Part shown: piece after piece, positions 6,452 to 6,872 of the stretch | Numbering within the stretch: the first letter of the stretch is position 1 | Layout: every line of letters begins with the position of its first letter | From: an uncultured Collinsella sp. | Lineage (GTDB): Bacteria > Actinomycetota > Coriobacteriia > Coriobacteriales > Coriobacteriaceae | Direction: 5' to 3' | Assembly: GCA_900554455.1 (NCBI GenBank) | Contig: USHT01000062.1 | Coordinates: 1 to 6,872 of the forward strand | Length of the DNA: 6,872 bases | Notes under the pieces: model-generated | What the model saw: only the letters and a program-made list of their open reading frames with translations | What the model was told of the DNA's origin: nothing | Databases searched by the model: none | Translations under genes and position numbers: made by a program

Positions 6452-6462
6452 AGGTGCCGCGC

Positions 6463-6493
6463 TTGACTTTAACTCTGCTTTAACTGGTACCAT
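6463..6493 (+). promoter_or_regulatory. Likely promoter of the DUF362 gene with an 11-bp direct repeat
   Basis: TTGACT (6463-6468) matches five of six bases of a -35 box. The best -10 candidate is TACCAT (6488-6493), four of six, at a long 19-bp spacing. An exact direct repeat CTTTAACT lies at 6467-6474 and 6478-6485, 11 bp apart from start to start. That is one helical turn, as in binding sites of OmpR/PhoB-type response regulators. The repeat lies between the boxes, so a bound protein would affect polymerase directly. The -35 is fairly convincing; the -10 and the operator are tentative. Confidence 0.42.
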
Positions 6494-6535
6494 CCTCTAT
6501 GTCTGTAACGCCATATGGACCGAGGGGATAGATCT

Positions 6536-6872
6536 ATGACCGCAACTGCACCCGCAGCACCCGCTAAGGTGTACTTCACCAACCTGCGCACGCATGCTCG
6601 CGAGAGCCAGCTCGACAAACTCAAGCGCCTCATCCGTCATGCCGGTATTGAGCAGATCGACTTTGAGAACAAGTTCGTCGCCATCAAGATTCACTTTGGC
6701 GAGCTGGGCAATCTGAGCTTTTTGCGCCCCAACTACGCCCGCGCCGTCGCGGACGTCGTAAAAGAGCTGGGCGGCAAGCCCTTCCTCACCGACTGCAACA
6801 CGCTCTATGTTGGTAGCCGCAAAAACGCGCTCGAGCACATCGATACCGCCTACCAGAACGGCTTTACCCCGT
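6536..6872 (+). CDS. DUF362 domain-containing protein, N-terminal part (3' end outside window)
   Basis: The frame is open from ATG 6536 to the window end (112 codons). After a short Ala/Pro-rich leader (TATAPAAPA) the protein reads KVYFTNLRTHARESQLDKL. It continues with VAIKIHFGELGNLSFLRPNY at residues 48-67 and GGKPFLTDCNTLYVGSRKNA at 79-98. This is the characteristic start of DUF362 proteins, often annotated as iron-sulfur or ferredoxin-associated proteins; if this member has the ferredoxin-like part, it would lie beyond the window. The biochemical role of the family is not settled. The start is set by GAGGGG (6522-6527), 8 bp before ATG 6536; the in-frame ATG at 6515 lacks a ribosome site. 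The gene has its own likely promoter and appears unrelated to the exporters upstream. Confidence 0.88.
   Translation, partial: MTATAPAAPAKVYFTNLRTHARESQLDKLKRLIRHAGIEQIDFENKFVAIKIHFGELGNLSFLRPNYARAVADVVKELGGKPFLTDCNTLYVGSRKNALEHIDTAYQNGFTP

Larger units (their letters stand above)
6272..6453. repeat. Composite repeat region sharing modules with 2699-2790
   Basis: The region starts directly after the permease stop. In order it contains TCATCGGGGACAG (6272-6284), a GGACTGTCCCTAGTTGCCGG module (6323-6342), an AACGTCCCTAGCTGACAGG module (6352-6370), and two full TAAG-N3-GTCCCC copies (6379-6407 and 6425-6451). The first intergenic region has a shorter series in the same order: CATCGGGGGCAG (2700-2711), AGCGTCCCCAACTGCCGG (2717-2734), AGCGTCCCTTGTGACTGG (2745-2762) and one full copy (2762-2786). 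No gene is seen in it. Confidence 0.75.

Noticed and set aside
6515..6535. Earlier in-frame ATG for the DUF362 gene
   Set aside because: There is no ribosome site before 6515, while GAGGGG at 6522-6527 is well placed for ATG 6536.

Overview
The window is G+C-rich DNA with tightly packed genes, all on the + strand. It looks like a chromosomal segment of a high-GC Gram-positive anaerobe. The mix of ABC exporters, a DUF362 protein and GGGGAC-type intergenic repeats most resembles Coriobacteriia (Collinsella or a relative). That placement is inference from style and recall, not from a database search.

Layout. (1) Positions 1-2629 hold the 3' part of an ABC-2 exporter operon: the C-terminus of an ATPase (1-240), then two paralogous ABC-2 type permeases (250-1437 and 1424-2629). 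The first junction is a 9-bp gap and the second a 14-bp overlap, so the three products are probably made together as one exporter with a heterodimeric membrane part. (2) Positions 2630-2882 are an intergenic region full of short repeats, ending in an AT-richer stretch that probably carries a promoter. (3) Positions 2883-6271 hold a second exporter of a different class: a MacB/LolD-type ATPase (226 aa) and an 888-aa FtsX-family permease with eight predicted membrane segments and an unusual Ala/Asp-rich helical stretch in its second extracellular domain. (4) Positions 6272-6535 are a second repeat-filled intergenic region, built from the same modules as the first, followed by a likely promoter. 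(5) Position 6536 to the window end is the start of a DUF362-family protein.

How the parts work together. The two transport units are separate: type 2 (ABC-2) and type 7 (FtsX/MacB) exporters use different membrane folds and each has its own ATPase. No sensor kinase, response regulator or membrane fusion protein is visible in the window, so the substrates (drugs, antimicrobial peptides, lipids or lipoproteins) cannot be assigned.

The genes are ordinary in family terms, and I see no new defence or mobile system. The most unusual signal is in the two intergenic regions. They contain at least five copies of a 13-nt core, TAAGNNYGTCCCC, each bracketed by short inverted arms (TCATT/AATGA type). 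In one copy the outer arm bases change on both sides together. Degenerate GTCCC modules sit in the same order in both regions. This looks like a dispersed structured intergenic repeat family that merits a genome-wide count.
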